Source: Liquidambar formosana
Lineage: Eukaryota > Streptophyta > Magnoliopsida > Saxifragales > Altingiaceae
DNA length: 64,000 nucleotides
Direction of reading: 5' to 3'
Assembly (NCBI GenBank): GCA_039720395.1
Contig: CM077833.1
Location: forward strand, 22,962,271 to 23,026,270
The translations under genes and the position numbers were made by a program. The notes under the pieces were generated by a model. It ran no database searches and was not told where the DNA came from. It worked only from the letters and a program-made list of their open reading frames with translations. Shown piece after piece: positions 10,289 to 23,125 of this stretch; position 1 is the stretch's first letter; the number at the start of each line of letters is the position of its first letter.

Positions 10289-11595
10289 AGAATTTTCAGT
10301 CCATCTTTTATCGTAATGGTTGTGCAAAGTTTTAAATTTTGTTGAAATTTGGGATTACTTTCACAATTCCCTGTTAGTTAATTTTTGTGTTTGCCCAATT
10401 TAATATGATTTATTTGTTGCATGTTGGCTCTCTGATTGCTATGAGATCAACAACAAGCTGGAGAAATCAGAGATTACCTAGTAACAAAGATGACATTAGC
10501 AAGTCCAACTTTCTAAGCTTTTGTTACTCAGAATTGGAATTGAGGTTTTTTTATTTTCATTTCTGTCATGACTAGGATCAAGTTAGAATTATAATTCTGA
10601 TATTTGGATAATACAAGAAGACAGCGAATTGGAATTATATATATTTTACCCCAAAAAAAAAAATTTCTACGTTTTTACCAAAAACTACATATACAGAATG
10701 AACATTATGCTAAAAGCTTCGTGGGTGGTGAGAGGAGTTGGGACTCGTTCTTTTGGAAACTTGGCAATAATATATGCGCCTTACATAATCACCGTGGATG
10801 GTGGTAGTGGTGATGAGATTGTGACGGTGTAAGTAGACATGGTGGTAATAGTGAGAAGAGGTCGAGACTTGCTATTTTTTGAAGAAATTTTTTTTTTTTT
10901 TTTTGGTTGCAATTCTGTCTTCGTAATTTCAGGTAGTACTCCTCTCCCCATATGATCGGGAGACTGCTCTTTAAATTTAAAAAAGAAAAAAAAACACTAG
11001 AGAATTAGGCCTTAAATTGGCTCGATTCTAATCCGACTCCCTGAAATTTCATGTTCAAATCATGCCCTAGTGAACAATGGATCAAATTTCGCAGTTACAC
11101 AATCGATTATATATAAATGTACCAAAAACACATATTACAGGTATATTTTCTGTTTTTAAAGAGTCAATTACCACATATCTAAGCAAAACAAGATCATTCC
11201 ATTCGCAGAGCAGATCATTGACCAAGATTCCCAACATCAGCTGGTTGGAAGTTGGGATGAGAAGGAATGGGACCATGAGGTAAGCAAAGCAGGCTAGAAC
11301 CCTCCCAAAAGGGAAAATTTAAAATTAAAAAAAAAAAAAATTGTCAACTTATAAAACGAAATTCCAATCAATATATGTTAAGAAAACAGAGGAAAACAAA
11401 GAATGGGGACAGTACAGAACAACATGGTGAAACATATTGTCTAAGTATTCCTGTATAAAATCTGGAACTCTTTTAGTGCTTTCATGGTTCAGTTTTATAG
11501 GGGGTTGGTTGGCAGTTTCTTGCCGTTCTCAGTTCATTATTGTCTCCTTTCTCATTGTACTAAATTCTTCTTCTTCTTCTTCTTCTTTTTTCCAG

Positions 11596-11633
11596 CAGCC
11601 AACTCATTGCGCAGTTCTTGCTATATTCTCTAG
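11596..11633 (+). CDS. Candidate terminal exon of RING copy 2
   Basis: The acceptor TTTTTTCCAG ends at 11595. Joining 10277 to 11596 gives the tail AANSLRSSCYIL and a stop at 11631-11633. Against copy 1 there is one missense and one silent change, and the frame and stop are kept. The total would be about 321 residues. Confidence 0.55.
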
Positions 11634-12443
11634 CCCTTAAATGTTGGCGTTGGTGCTAGAGGCAAATTGCATCGACTTTGCAATTGCAAAACTCAGTGAG
11701 GAATGTGAGCACATAAAGTCATAAACCAATTAGAAGAGGACAGTGAAGAAAAAAATCTATCGATGCATATAGCTGGTGGATTATTCGGTATGCTAATTCC
11801 CCCATTCTATTCTTATGTTGCTAGTGATAATCAGTTGCTGTCATGTAATATTTACCTGTGAATACATGTGAGGAGGAGAAGGAGGAGGAGGAGGAGAGGG
11901 GGAGGGCTGTAGATGAAAACCTTCTGCTTACTTGGTGAAAATTTCCATGAAAATGCAATAGCCTCACATGGCAAACATTGCTTGTCAATCTCCTTGAACT
12001 TGGTTACTTCAGAATTACCTGTACCCAAAGTTTATTATGCTGCTTTTGCTTTCTAATTTTGCTTCTTCCATATCTCACACACTAGATACGATCAACCTGG
12101 AGTTGTGCTTCTGCATGACGTTTATACCTCAAACATCATTTTGTTGGGATTGCCTGCATTAACCAAATCGTATGATTTTGTGGTTATTCATAAATAAGGA
12201 GGTTCGCTCGACTCTAATGTCTTTCAACATTCTAAAACCTTGTATTTCAGAGAGGGTACCAGAAACTTGCTTTTAAGTGATGCCATATCTAGTGGGGGAT
12301 AGTGAAATGGGTGCATGTAATCATGCAGTTGGATTATTACCACGGTACAAGCAAGTGATTTCCAAGTGTTTACTGCTGTTGTGATCTTATTTGTTTTCAC
12401 TGATGCTATTGAAATATCTCTTCTAATCCTTTGATCATTGTGA

Positions 12444-13522
12444 AACCAACATGTCCCTAGCATGCAGTGTTAACATATATATATAAATCAAACGGGACAT
12501 ACATAAAAACATCAATACACAGACATGCTCCTGTGAATGTGCCTTCTTATGCAATCGACTTGGTGTTCGTCAAAACTGCCTTCGTGAAGTCCAGTGATGG
12601 ACCTGCCATATATAGAGACCTCCCCTATGACCTGTGGGTGCATTCATTCGCACACACAGCCACTTACCTTCATATTGAGGATTACTATAGAACTTTGATT
12701 GACAGAGTTTTAATCTTCCTGTGTCAAAACCCTACTGTACTTGGATTTTCCTACAATAATTTCCAAAAGCTGCTACCATTCTAGGTCGGAAGGGTTGCTA
12801 TAATCCCAAACTTTCTTTTCTTTTCCTCTCTTCTGATCATTTACCAACCATTAGATGTCAATCGGCACCAGTATTGGGTGTTAATCAATGCAGAGTGAGC
12901 ACTTGGGCAGCGCCTTTACCCATGTTGCAACATTATTCAGGCTGAAAGTCTGAATACTGGTGCCAGCTGCGCAGATCAAAAATAACAATCCATGCATACA
13001 TTTTCCGAGAACATTTTAAGGCACTAATCTTGACTTTAGTTGCCCATCCCAGCCTGGCTGGAAGCAGCATGGTAAAGCCAAGACCTCAGCATCTACAGAA
13101 GATCAATAAAATAAGCAGATTAACAAAAAAATTTACATCAGCCACTGAACTGATTCAACTGTCCTTCGGGATTGGCAACATAGAGCCTAGAGGTCAACAA
13201 TGATCAGAGAACAATAAGAAGATTAATAAGTAATCACCCATATGCCATATCCAGTTCCCAGGTATTGTTGCGCACAGGGAATATATCCATGAAACCAAAG
13301 ATGTCATAACTATAATCCATGAATTCCTCATAATGCAAAATAAGTATAATAATTCTAAAAAGAGTACTTCTGAAGGGCATTTTAAAGTAAGCTTAATTTT
13401 TATCAAATGTTTAGATGAATGTATAACTTCACAACAAACAAAAATTGGAAGGAACGTCAAACAATTTCTCCTTTTTCTTTTCTTTTTCTTGTGGAGTCAA
13501 ACCATCAAGAACAATTTTCAAA
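12444..13522. other. Intergenic between RING copy 2 and the YbaK gene
   Basis: No gene was recognised. A short inverted repeat pairs GGCACCAGTATT (12864-12875) with AATACTGGTGCC (12953-12964). The right part is probably the 3' UTR or downstream flank of the minus-strand gene that ends at 13523. Confidence 0.5.
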
Positions 13523-13875
13523 TCATGCTCGTTTGGGTTGATAAGTACCAGCACAAAATCCTTCTGTATACGCCGTATTCTTGAAGGTCGTCTGCAATAA
13601 AAATCCCATTCATTTTGATAAAGCATAAAGAAACATAAATGTGATACGAGAGAAAAACAACAAAGTGGCAGAAAATGCAGTAATTCTTTAATTTAAATTT
13701 TTGCATAATGAAGCATGTCTTATACTATGAAAAATCTTTCCACAACAGTACGTGATGCTGTGTTACAATACCACCTTGTCATCCACCATTGGATTATAGA
13801 ACAATGGTAAGTCAATGATAAAATAGTAATGATGAGAAAAATGTGGCTCCCCACCCTTTCCCAACCCAAAAAATA

Positions 13876-13920
<45 letters not shown>

Positions 13921-16520
13921 AAAAGAGGAATGGCAATTTTGCTATAATTAGGATCAAAGGAATGTTTTTCTTTTTTTTCATTTTTCCAGTTATGGTCTTA
14001 TAGATACACCATTTTGCAATACAGTACTAGTTATTTTATAAGACTACAATATACATCCAAAAGCCTGGGCAAAAAGGCCAAAAGATATTACCTCATTTTC
14101 AAGTATCAGAATATCTTAAATCTAAATGATCAAAACTCTACAATCACCCCCACCATTTTCCTACATGTGGCTTGCAAAAACAAGTAGAATGCAATGATAA
14201 ATGGGTCTGCTTAATAATTTAATTGGTAAGAACTAGGGTGTCAGAAAGTTTTCAAATGTGAGGCCTATATGCAAGCCATGGTGTTTAACTATAATACTGT
14301 CATTACACAAACAGTTGCTATTTAAATATATATATATATATATATATATAAATGCATATATTCAATTGGTGAAATACTCACTGCTAGGCTCTTTAACTCT
14401 GTAAAAAGACGCTTTCTGATTTTATCTGATATAACAGCTCCAAGCTGTTCTCCATGTTGTTTAATAGTCTCCTCCGTGATCTGTATGATATGAATTGTTA
14501 AACCTAACCCAGAAATTCCTTAAAGTTGCGCTTGGAGAGAGAGAGAAAGAAGAGAGGCAAAATATTATGCATACCTCTGTAAGAACTAGGGATGAAGTTT
14601 TATCCAGGATCTCTTCCACAAATTGCTCAGGATTGTCAAAGGAGCTTGTCTGATGTGGGACAGTGGCTGTTTTGTCCTTGACATTTTGTGTATTATTGGA
14701 CTGCTTAACAGATTTTGCTACATCAACCAAATATAATAAAATATATAACTGGCTCTGACATTAAACTACAGGTTGCTTTAAAATCAACTACAGAACCATG
14801 AGCCCAATTAACATACAATCCATCTTCCTAAGTTCATTAGGATAACAAGGTCATTTACTTTAAGCTGAAATTCTTACAGTAACACAATTCTTGAAAAGAG
14901 ATTTCGAAATATGTTCGTTTCAGTTTGACATGCCAACTAAGAAGCACAGCCACTTCACTCAAACATCACAACTGTCAGACATAACCCTCCTCCGACATGC
15001 CTCCAAAACCTCTCTCCTCGCCTCCTTATTCTTCATTTTCATTTTTGTCTTATCTTCTGTATGAACAACTCAACTAAGGTCTCCAAAAAAAAAAATACAG
15101 CAGGATGCTAAGAAACTCTAGAATTTTTGGTGTATGGGATAATAAAGGGGATGGGCTAGTTTGATTCTCTCAATCTTAGCATCATGACCATTGATTCGGC
15201 ATCTTCAGGACCCAAATTGTAGTAGCGGTACCAACATAATAGTGGGTACTACAGCAGGCAGCTACAATACCACCACATGATTGCGTAATGATTGCGTACA
15301 ATACGGGCAAAAAAAAAAAAAGGAAAGAAAACCCAGGAACTGATATACTTAAAATAGCACATAACTGAACAGTTAAATCACATTTTTGCAGTAGTTTTAC
15401 CTGTAACTGCTGTGGGCTGATTATCAGAAACATAATTTTCAGTAGGACCTTGCAAGGAAGCTGCTCTTTCTGGAGGATCTGGCAAGACTGTGGAACCAGA
15501 TGGAACAAGTGTAGCTAAATCAGGAGGTTGATCCTTCCCCACTGAAGGATTAGCCTACAAGAAAGTAAATTTGTATTCAACCAAATAGTCTAATAAAGAA
15601 TAATTTGGTTCATTCACTCAACAAACTGATTTAAATCACCTCCAGATCAACATATGAGGAGTCTTTCCCAATTGATTTCAGAAACTTGTCAAGATCACGG
15701 ACATTAAGAGCTGACACAAGCAATGATGTGTGAGGAATCATTAGCAGGAGCTAACTTAAAATAAAAATGAAAATTTATAAACTGACATAGTAAGAAACTC
15801 CTAAAGATATAGTGTAGGTTTCTAAGAACCTAGATTATCAAACCGAATTTGACTTCACCAAAAACAGCAGAAACAGTATAAAATCTTTCAGTTAAGCGGT
15901 GCAGTGAAAATATTGACCTCAATAAATCACATCTACAATAACCATGTAGCACATGGTCAAAAAACTAAACACTTTATCTAGAAACATTTATCGATAAACA
16001 CCAATGACGATTATTGCTTGAGTCACAAGAAGGATAAGCAAGTAATAACAGTGGAAAATATGTAGAATATATAGAAATACTTAATGATCTTAAATATTAT
16101 TCTTAATTAAAATGTTAACATTTTTAATAAATATATAAAGAAGAAAAGTCAACTTCCATTTTTTTCAACCATTATTACGCCCAATTGATCTTTATTCACA
16201 TAATCAATATACCCAAAGCCTAGAAACTATTTTTTGTCCTCTATACACTTTGTCAGGTATCCGCCACTCAAGAATCAATGGCTTGATTATTCCTGTTATA
16301 TACATAAATACATGTGTCCTCACAAGTTTTGAGGACACATGTTACAGATTCACTTTTTTTCTTGGGGAGATCCTAACAGTTTTTGTAATCGGATGTCTCT
16401 CCAGGTTCTTTTGGATAGCTTAGTTTTATATAGGCTTCTCGTGTATACACCTGCGTACAGAAGTTTAGGATCTTTTTCTTTTATTTAATATAATTATTTA
16501 CTTCATAAAAATAAATAAAA

Positions 16521-16572
<52 letters not shown>

Positions 16573-19500
16573 GCTTTAGAAGTTTGAAGAGGTGGTATTT
16601 ATCAGAGACCACTTCACCCAATACTCAGATATTCCTCAGTTTTTTTTTTTTGGGTGGGGGGGGGGGGGGGGGGGGCGGTGTTGGGGAGGTGGTAAAAATA
16701 TATTCCTCAACTTTTAACTAAGAAATTAAAACTTAGACAAATGGCATTTCCAGAGACCACAATTGGAGATAATTGCTATACCTTTTACATATAACACCAT
16801 ATAATAAACCCAAAATAAAGACAATCAAAAGGAAGTCCTTGAACTTTTCAAATGTGAAGCTCTTTGCCCAGGAAAATCCTCGTGGATTTTAGAATAAGCA
16901 CCAAGGGTTCTTACTAAGCGCAATTAATCTAGGAACATTATTGCTGGCTTAAAGACCTAAACAAGATATCTAAACATGCATTCCAAGCATACAAATGATA
17001 AAGATGAAAGCAGTGTTCTACTGTTTACACAACTGGAGAAATTGGCACCCTAATACATGAAGCCATAATTGAAATATGCAAAAAACTATGACAAAAAGGT
17101 GCCTCTCTAGTGAAAGCCTTCTCACTTACAGATTGACATGTCATTAGCCAGTGGGTGGAAGAAGCAGCACTCCTGAGCTTTGAATCCTTGATCCAACAAT
17201 AATGAGACATGTCTTTGCAAAAGAAAGATGAAAGATATCATCATGCTGAGAGTTTATTCAACTTAGAAAATAAGAGTAAAAAATTTGTGTAAAACATATT
17301 TAGAAGCACAAAAAGAAATGTGTCCACTAAGACATCAGAAATTCACAGCAAGTTCCGACATAACAGAAAATCTCAGCATTCTTTAATTCATCCTCATAGC
17401 AAAAGTAATACACAAACTAAAGGAGATGAGATTAAGTAAACATTCTATTAAACAGTTAAGAAATATTGCAAAAATTTTACAAAACCATGGACACTTATGA
17501 ATGGAAAAATCAAGTAAAAGTAGTATAATTAAAATCCCAAAGTGAAGATTATGGCATACCGTGCTGATTCGTTCACTAGAGCAAATGGAGTAACGCAACC
17601 CAGTGGCACCTTGAAAAGGACAAAAGTAAGCGACAATGTCACAGAGTAGATTACAATAAATATAACATAATATATGATGGCTTATGCCTATCAACCTATG
17701 TAGCACAGGCACTTCTAAAGAGGATGCAGCACATACCCAAGTTGTTACAGCTTCCATCACATTCTTATTTGCTTTAAAATAACAGATAATACCAGAAGAT
17801 AAAAAACAAGGAAAATGAAATTAAACTACAAGCACATACCCACCTGAAGTATTTCTTGGAGTGCTTCTTCAGGAGCCATTCTCAAACCTCCCTTTCCCAA
17901 ACCAAGCCTCTGAGATAGAACTGCTCAGCTTAGAAGCCACAAATAACTCCCATAAACATCCAGGCAATTAGAAACAAATGAGCCAAATCAAATTAAATGA
18001 GAGTTTAGAAATGTTGTACTCTGTTACGTCTATAATGGCATGTAAGCTTGACAATGTGATGAAATCATTTGAAACTTAAAAACATATTTACCTTTCAGAT
18101 CTAATTTGGTATTTGGCAGAGCAGAAACGATATAGAACCTATTTTTTTTGTCCTGCATACTTGCAAGTATTAGACCATGGTAGTAGGAGAAGCAAAAAAT
18201 AATAATAATAAATAAATAACAACAAATTTAAAATAAATAAAAAATTACAACTAGCATAACATTAGGATGAAAATGTGTTTGATACTACTAAAATATCATA
18301 CCTTCAAAAATAAATTTTTACTTAATGCACCTCCCAAATGCCCAACATGTTTTGCCTGATGGGAGAGAAACAAAGTTGCTCCACAGAATAAATCAACTAG
18401 CTACATAGTATTGATCAAGGAAGGAACAACAGCCAGCTTTATGCAAAAAATTTTTTTTTACCTGAGCCTCTACTGTCAGAACAACAGGATGTTCATATTG
18501 GGCAAAATCAATGTGAAGCTCCTAAGAGAAGCCAACGTATAAATCAGTTATAAAAATACATATACGCAATAGAACCCAGTAGTTTATATCCATGCATTGG
18601 ATAAGTCTGTGAGTTATAGACTTTGATTGAATCATAACAGAAAAATCCAATGTAGCACCTAGATGTCAAAAAACTTATACAATGGCTTCAATAAATTATA
18701 CTAAATAAGAGACCATCAAGCAAGAACTTCACCATTGCCACAAAAGAATATATCTTCCAATTCCAACTACTAGAAATTTCACTATTTCCACAGAACTAGG
18801 TACAATTATCACCTTAGGAGAATGAAAACAATGCAAAATAAATAAATAAATATTAAAGTTGCTTTCAATCAAAGAAGGAAGTGACATACATACAATCCTT
18901 AGACAAGCTTTAAGCATCTAATTTTGGCGGTTCTAAAAAAAAAAATTTACTTGCATGCAGATAATAAAGTAGTCATTTATTCAATGCCTCACATCTATGA
19001 CCTAGATTAACCCATTTGATAGAATCATCAAAAGAATCAGACAAACTAAGAAGAGATGTCAATGAAAACTTTTAAAAAATAAATAAAAAATAAAATGTAT
19101 GAAGTTGATGAGCTTCATCTTCGAAATCATGTAAACAAACTTTGCCAAAATACAGTAATTCAATTGTCCCTGAAAAAAATTGCCAGGCTTTGTCACTCTA
19201 GATGACTTCCCAATATTTTTATGATATTTCTCAATTAATTCTCAAATCCCAAATATGTCGATATTTATGACGAACTGATAGGGTAAGCCATCCCGAACCC
19301 ATTTCATTTTATCCAAAAGCGAAGTGTGTGTGTGTGTGTGGGTCAATGGGTCATGAAAGGGGAACACTTTCTTTACAAAAAAATTTCCGAAAGTTATACA
19401 CTATTCTCAAAAACTTTTTGTTAGACTTATATTTTGCGGAAATATACTGTTGGATACTTAGATACACTGAGATTTTTTTATTTACGGAAATGACAGTTTA

Positions 19501-20294
19501 TGAACTTTATGGATTGGATGGTCTGGTATCTGATAAATTTGATATTTGGCATGCATGAAAATCATGAAAAGGGTATCCAATCCAATGGCGGGCTTAACAA
19601 AATGTGAATCATACAAAAATATGTTTAGAAGAAAAAAAAGGTTAAAAATAGTCCCTCAATCCTGACCCCCATATATATACTATACACACACGCACACACA
19701 CACACACACTTTAATTTAAAAACCAAGTTGTTATTGAAGTTTGTTCTTCCTCACTTTGTCTAGCTATCAATTTTTAAACTAACAAACATTAATCGACAAA
19801 GAATAGTTTTGCGCACGAATAGTAAAACAATCACTTTGATTTGTAGCAACACATTCAAATAATAATAATAAGTTATAACTCTCTAAACTGTACAGATTAA
19901 AAGTTACCGATGAGAAAATTCGGTATAAGTATAGGATATAGACCAATAAAACCATCAAATCTACAATAATTTACACTATTCTTCATCTACAACTTCTGGG
20001 CGTGGGGTAAAAACTCCACTTTTCACATTTTCAGCACCAATAAAAATAAAAAAGTCGTACACTTCTTCCCATCAACAAAAACCCTAAACAACGCCATTGT
20101 GAAGAAAAATAAAGAATACCCACATCAAATTCAACTGTATAAAAGTGAATCATACAGAGAGTAATCGAATGGATTACAGAATAAGAAAAGGAAAAACACA
20201 CACAGAAGATAAATAGATACACAATATATACATATATATAAGGAGAGAGAAAAACCTGTAAGCGCGTAAGCAACTGGTCTTTGGAATAACCCAT
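13523..20294 (-). CDS. PRORSD1-like: YbaK/ProXp-type aminoacyl-tRNA editing protein (PRORSD1-like), 12 exons
   Basis: I read twelve exons, all GT-AG: 20256-20294, 18462-18521, 18302-18355, 18092-18152, 17844-17920, 17560-17609, 17130-17212, 15640-15710, 15401-15554, 14575-14717, 14382-14480, 13523-13591. Phases agree throughout and give 319 residues from MGYSKDQLL to the stop. Residues about 14-165 form a YbaK/ProRS-associated editing domain. Visible hallmarks are DKKNRFYIV (52-60), the loop GLGKGGLRMA (78-87), the GxxxP motif in PLGCVTPFAL (G101, P105) and FHPLAND (132-138). The family hydrolyses mischarged tRNA, typically Ala-tRNA(Pro). Residues 166-319 form an extra polar tail, not part of the bacterial domain, that ends with a short helix-like segment. 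Introns hold microsatellites but no other gene. The 3' exon is small but fits frame and splice rules. Confidence 0.9.
13881..13918. repeat. (TA)n microsatellite in YbaK intron
   Basis: A TACA/TA run in the intron between exons 11 and 12. A second TA run lies at about 14327-14351 in the same intron. Confidence 0.9.
16522..16562. repeat. (AC)n microsatellite in YbaK intron 7
   Basis: An AC dinucleotide run. It is followed by a 20-base G run at about 16656-16675 in the same intron. Confidence 0.9.
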
Positions 20295-20566
20295 TGAGGC
20301 TCTTTCTATCTCTATTTCCCCGCTGAGAAAAATCGAAACGGCGAGGAATAACCGAATAGGTTATGACGATATTCGAGCTGCGTGATTACACTGGTCGTAG
20401 AGAAGGTCACTCGGTAATCTTGGGCCGAACTAAAGTTTGATGTTGGGTTCTAGATTTCTTGGGTCGGCCTGTGACGTGAGTGTGTGACCCAGGTTGGCTT
20501 GTATTTTTAGAGTAACCAAGGGCCGGCCCAAAAAAAAAACAGCCTAAATTTTAGGCCATTCCATAA

Positions 20567-20902
20567 GGGGACGGCTATTTTCTTCCCTTAAACTTTATTT
20601 GTACCCTTAATCTTCGTGGTTTTTCAAGATTTTATATATAAAAATATATATATAATATTTTCATGAAAACTAGCCAATTTTGATAGCAGAAAGTTTGTCC
20701 AAAATCTATCGTTTATTCAGAAGTCCACTTAAACAATAGATTTTGGAAAAACATTTTTTTTATAAAGCTATTTAAAATAATGTTTTTTAGTGGTTAACAT
20801 GGCCGGTTTTCATGAAAATATTTTAAATTTTTCATCAAAACCTTGAAAAACCAGAAGGAGTTGGGAGATGCAAATAAATTTGAGGAGTGACAATAACGGC
20901 CT
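20567..20902. mobile_element. Foldback MITE family A, full-length diverged copy
   Basis: It begins GGGGACGGCTATT and ends with the reverse complement of GCCGTTATTGTCACTCC. Both inner arms carry the family core (AAAATCTATCG...; AATAATGTTTTTTAGTGG). It lies about 270 bp upstream of the YbaK start codon. Confidence 0.75.
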
Positions 20903-21124
20903 GATCCATAATTGTTAGTAGCCTTACCCATGTTTTGTCACCAAAGCCTAAGCCTGCCTAGGGATTAAGGCTCAGCCCAAGCTCATTCCATTATTGGCCT
21001 TGTTAGTTGTTACCCAAGGAAATCCAATTTCAATCGTTGGATTGAACGAAATCATTCAAATAATGTATGAAATTAATCATCATATATAATTGTACGGGGT
21101 AATTTCCCATACGATGAATGCTGG

Positions 21125-21475
21125 TTGATTCGAGCAGAGCTACGCCTCCACCAATGGACTGGCCTGCACACAATGAACACACCGTTAAGGGATGACCGGA
21201 GTGAGTCCGGTCGTCACCTCTCCGATGCCAAAGTCAGATGACTGTATATAGTGAAAGGGAGGGTTTTAGACTAGGGTTTTTCTACCGCTTACCTTTTTCG
21301 GGCTTAGAATTGTTCTATTTATATCTGTATCTTCATCTAACCATGGTTTGGTTAGATAGCGGTTTCCCTTGGGTTGAGTTTAACCTGAGTCCAATTGATC
21401 AATGTGTGACCGGGGTTGGTTGACCATGGTTAGCTTTGAATCAAAACTAGGGTAACTGCCTGCCCGTTTGTTACG
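21125..21475 (-). mobile_element. LTR-retrotransposon LTR relic, reverse orientation
   Basis: Its reverse complement reads CTAACCAAACCATGGTTAGA, then a TATA-like ATATAAATAG, then CTCCGGTCATCCCTTAACGG and GTGTGTTCATTGTGTGCAGG. This is homologous to 22785-23125 read forward. The layout resembles a plant Ty3/Gypsy LTR, but no TG..CA ends or coding domains are visible. Confidence 0.6.
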
Positions 21476-22107
21476 CGATAGTCGTTTTACTCACGTGTTT
21501 TCTTCATGTAGAGCTTGGATCCGTTACCCATTTTAGTTCGTGGTTGAAAGAGTTTAGGTTGGCTTAGCTGTCTTGGCTGATCATTCAGATCCTGATCTTC
21601 AGGTCGAGACATAAAGGGTAATGACAATTTACCGTGCTGATATACTTTGAGCTCGTGGTACTTATATTGCATGTTGTTGGCCTTACCAGTTCGAGATTAC
21701 AAAATGCCAAATGTTCACCTCGGGATTTATCCACACAATAATTAAAAATTACAAAATAATAATAGACTGCACAAAGCACCACCAAATTTGGTTCAAACCA
21801 TTGGATTATGCCTCTAAATATCAACAAAATGAAGGCAATAATACAGGAGAAAATATTGAAATCTTGGATTTATTTGATGCTTTTGAGTTTGGAATCCACA
21901 TGTTGCCTCCGTCAATTTTGACATTTTGAATGATCATGTGAGTGTCATGTGCACAAACTCAAATAGCAAGTTCATCAGATAGTGATGGGACCATAATCTG
22001 ATGTAGACCCACAATGAGAAACTAATACTAGCATGTTTAGAGCCAATACGCCATATTCTAATTATTATTATTTTTTAATTATTTTTTGTGGGGGCCCGCC
22101 AGGGGTT

Positions 22108-22133
22108 GGGGGGGGGGGGGGGGGGGGGGGGGG
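22108..22133. repeat. Long G homopolymer
   Basis: About 26 consecutive G between the two LTR relics. The length may be unreliable in the assembly. Confidence 0.85.
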
Positions 22134-22784
22134 TCCTCACTCCTCACAATAAACACTTACTGGAATTTTTTAGCTTAGTAGAATGACTCATATAGGACAC
22201 CTTGAAGAGTTGAAGAGGCCAAATACAGCGGAGAAGAAACAATTGAGGATGGGACCCCATGCCCTGATGCATTACTCAATAAGACAGGTCATGTGCATTA
22301 CTGGCTTGAGAGGTATTTAGAACTTGGATAGGTCCAAATTTTGGTCAAAAAGTTTTACGTCTTGTCGCATCGGAAAGAACTATGATTTTTTTCTTCTTCT
22401 TCATTCGATTTTGGGTTTTGAGCACGACACCAATTAGGCATTACCACCTAGTCTAGACTCTAGAGGCATCTTAAGAAATAACTTGATTATAAGTCTTGTG
22501 TAGGAGGTTCCCGAATTGGATTATTACCCTAAAATGTCCCGGATTGGTCATGTTAGTCTCGTGCATGAGGATTAACGCGAACTCATCTCTATTGTCAGTA
22601 CGGTAAAAGAAATCGGCCTCTTAAATGGCCCGACCTGAAAGTCAATCAAGAACAACTAGCCAGCCACAATTGCGATGGACCGGCCTCCTCCCACCGCGGA
22701 CCAAATTGAATCACAGGTTCGAACTCAACATGAAAAAGAACACGTGACTAAATAGTATCATAACAAACGAATAGTACATCAGTT

Positions 22785-23125
22785 ATCTAAACTACGGTTC
22801 AAACCTGACCATGGTCAGCTAACCCTAGTTACATAGTTATAAATTTGACCCAGATTAGACTTAACCTAATCAGGACCGTTGTCTAACCAAACCATGGTTA
22901 GATCTACACTCTACTATAAATGGAACAGTACCAAGACTTATCAAGGTACGCTGCACAATAACCCTAGTCTAGTTTCTCTCTTTCTTTAACACAAGTCACA
23001 TGACTTGAGTATCGTAGAGGTATTAGCCAGAAACACTCCGGTCATCCTTTGACGGTGTGTTTATTGTATACAGGTCAATTACTCGATGAAGTCGTAACTC
23101 CGCTTAAAACCACTACACATTCTTA
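22785..23125 (+). mobile_element. LTR-retrotransposon LTR relic, forward orientation
   Basis: It shares with the inverted copy at 21125-21475 the segments CTAACCAAACCATGGTTAGA, a TATA-like CTATAAATGG, CACTCCGGTCATCC and GGTGTGTTTATTGTATACAGG. The opposite orientation means this is not a simple two-LTR element. Confidence 0.6.

Larger units (their letters stand above)
8309..12443. repeat. Segmental tandem duplication, copy 2
   Basis: Collinear partner of 2853-7070. It contains RING copy 2 and has a private MITE insertion at 8393-8660. Confidence 0.9.

Noticed and set aside
12467..12784. Open frame of 105 codons on the plus strand after RING copy 2
   Set aside because: It starts in a TA repeat and has no recognisable domain, and no copy is found in the paired duplicate. 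Likely chance.
13429..13626. Minus-strand frame over the last YbaK exon
   Set aside because: It is in a different frame from the spliced gene; the splice-consistent frame gives the short exon 13523-13591.
22700..22740. Possible tRNA gene from the motif GGTTCGAACTC
   Set aside because: No matching acceptor stem, D-arm or anticodon arm could be found around it.
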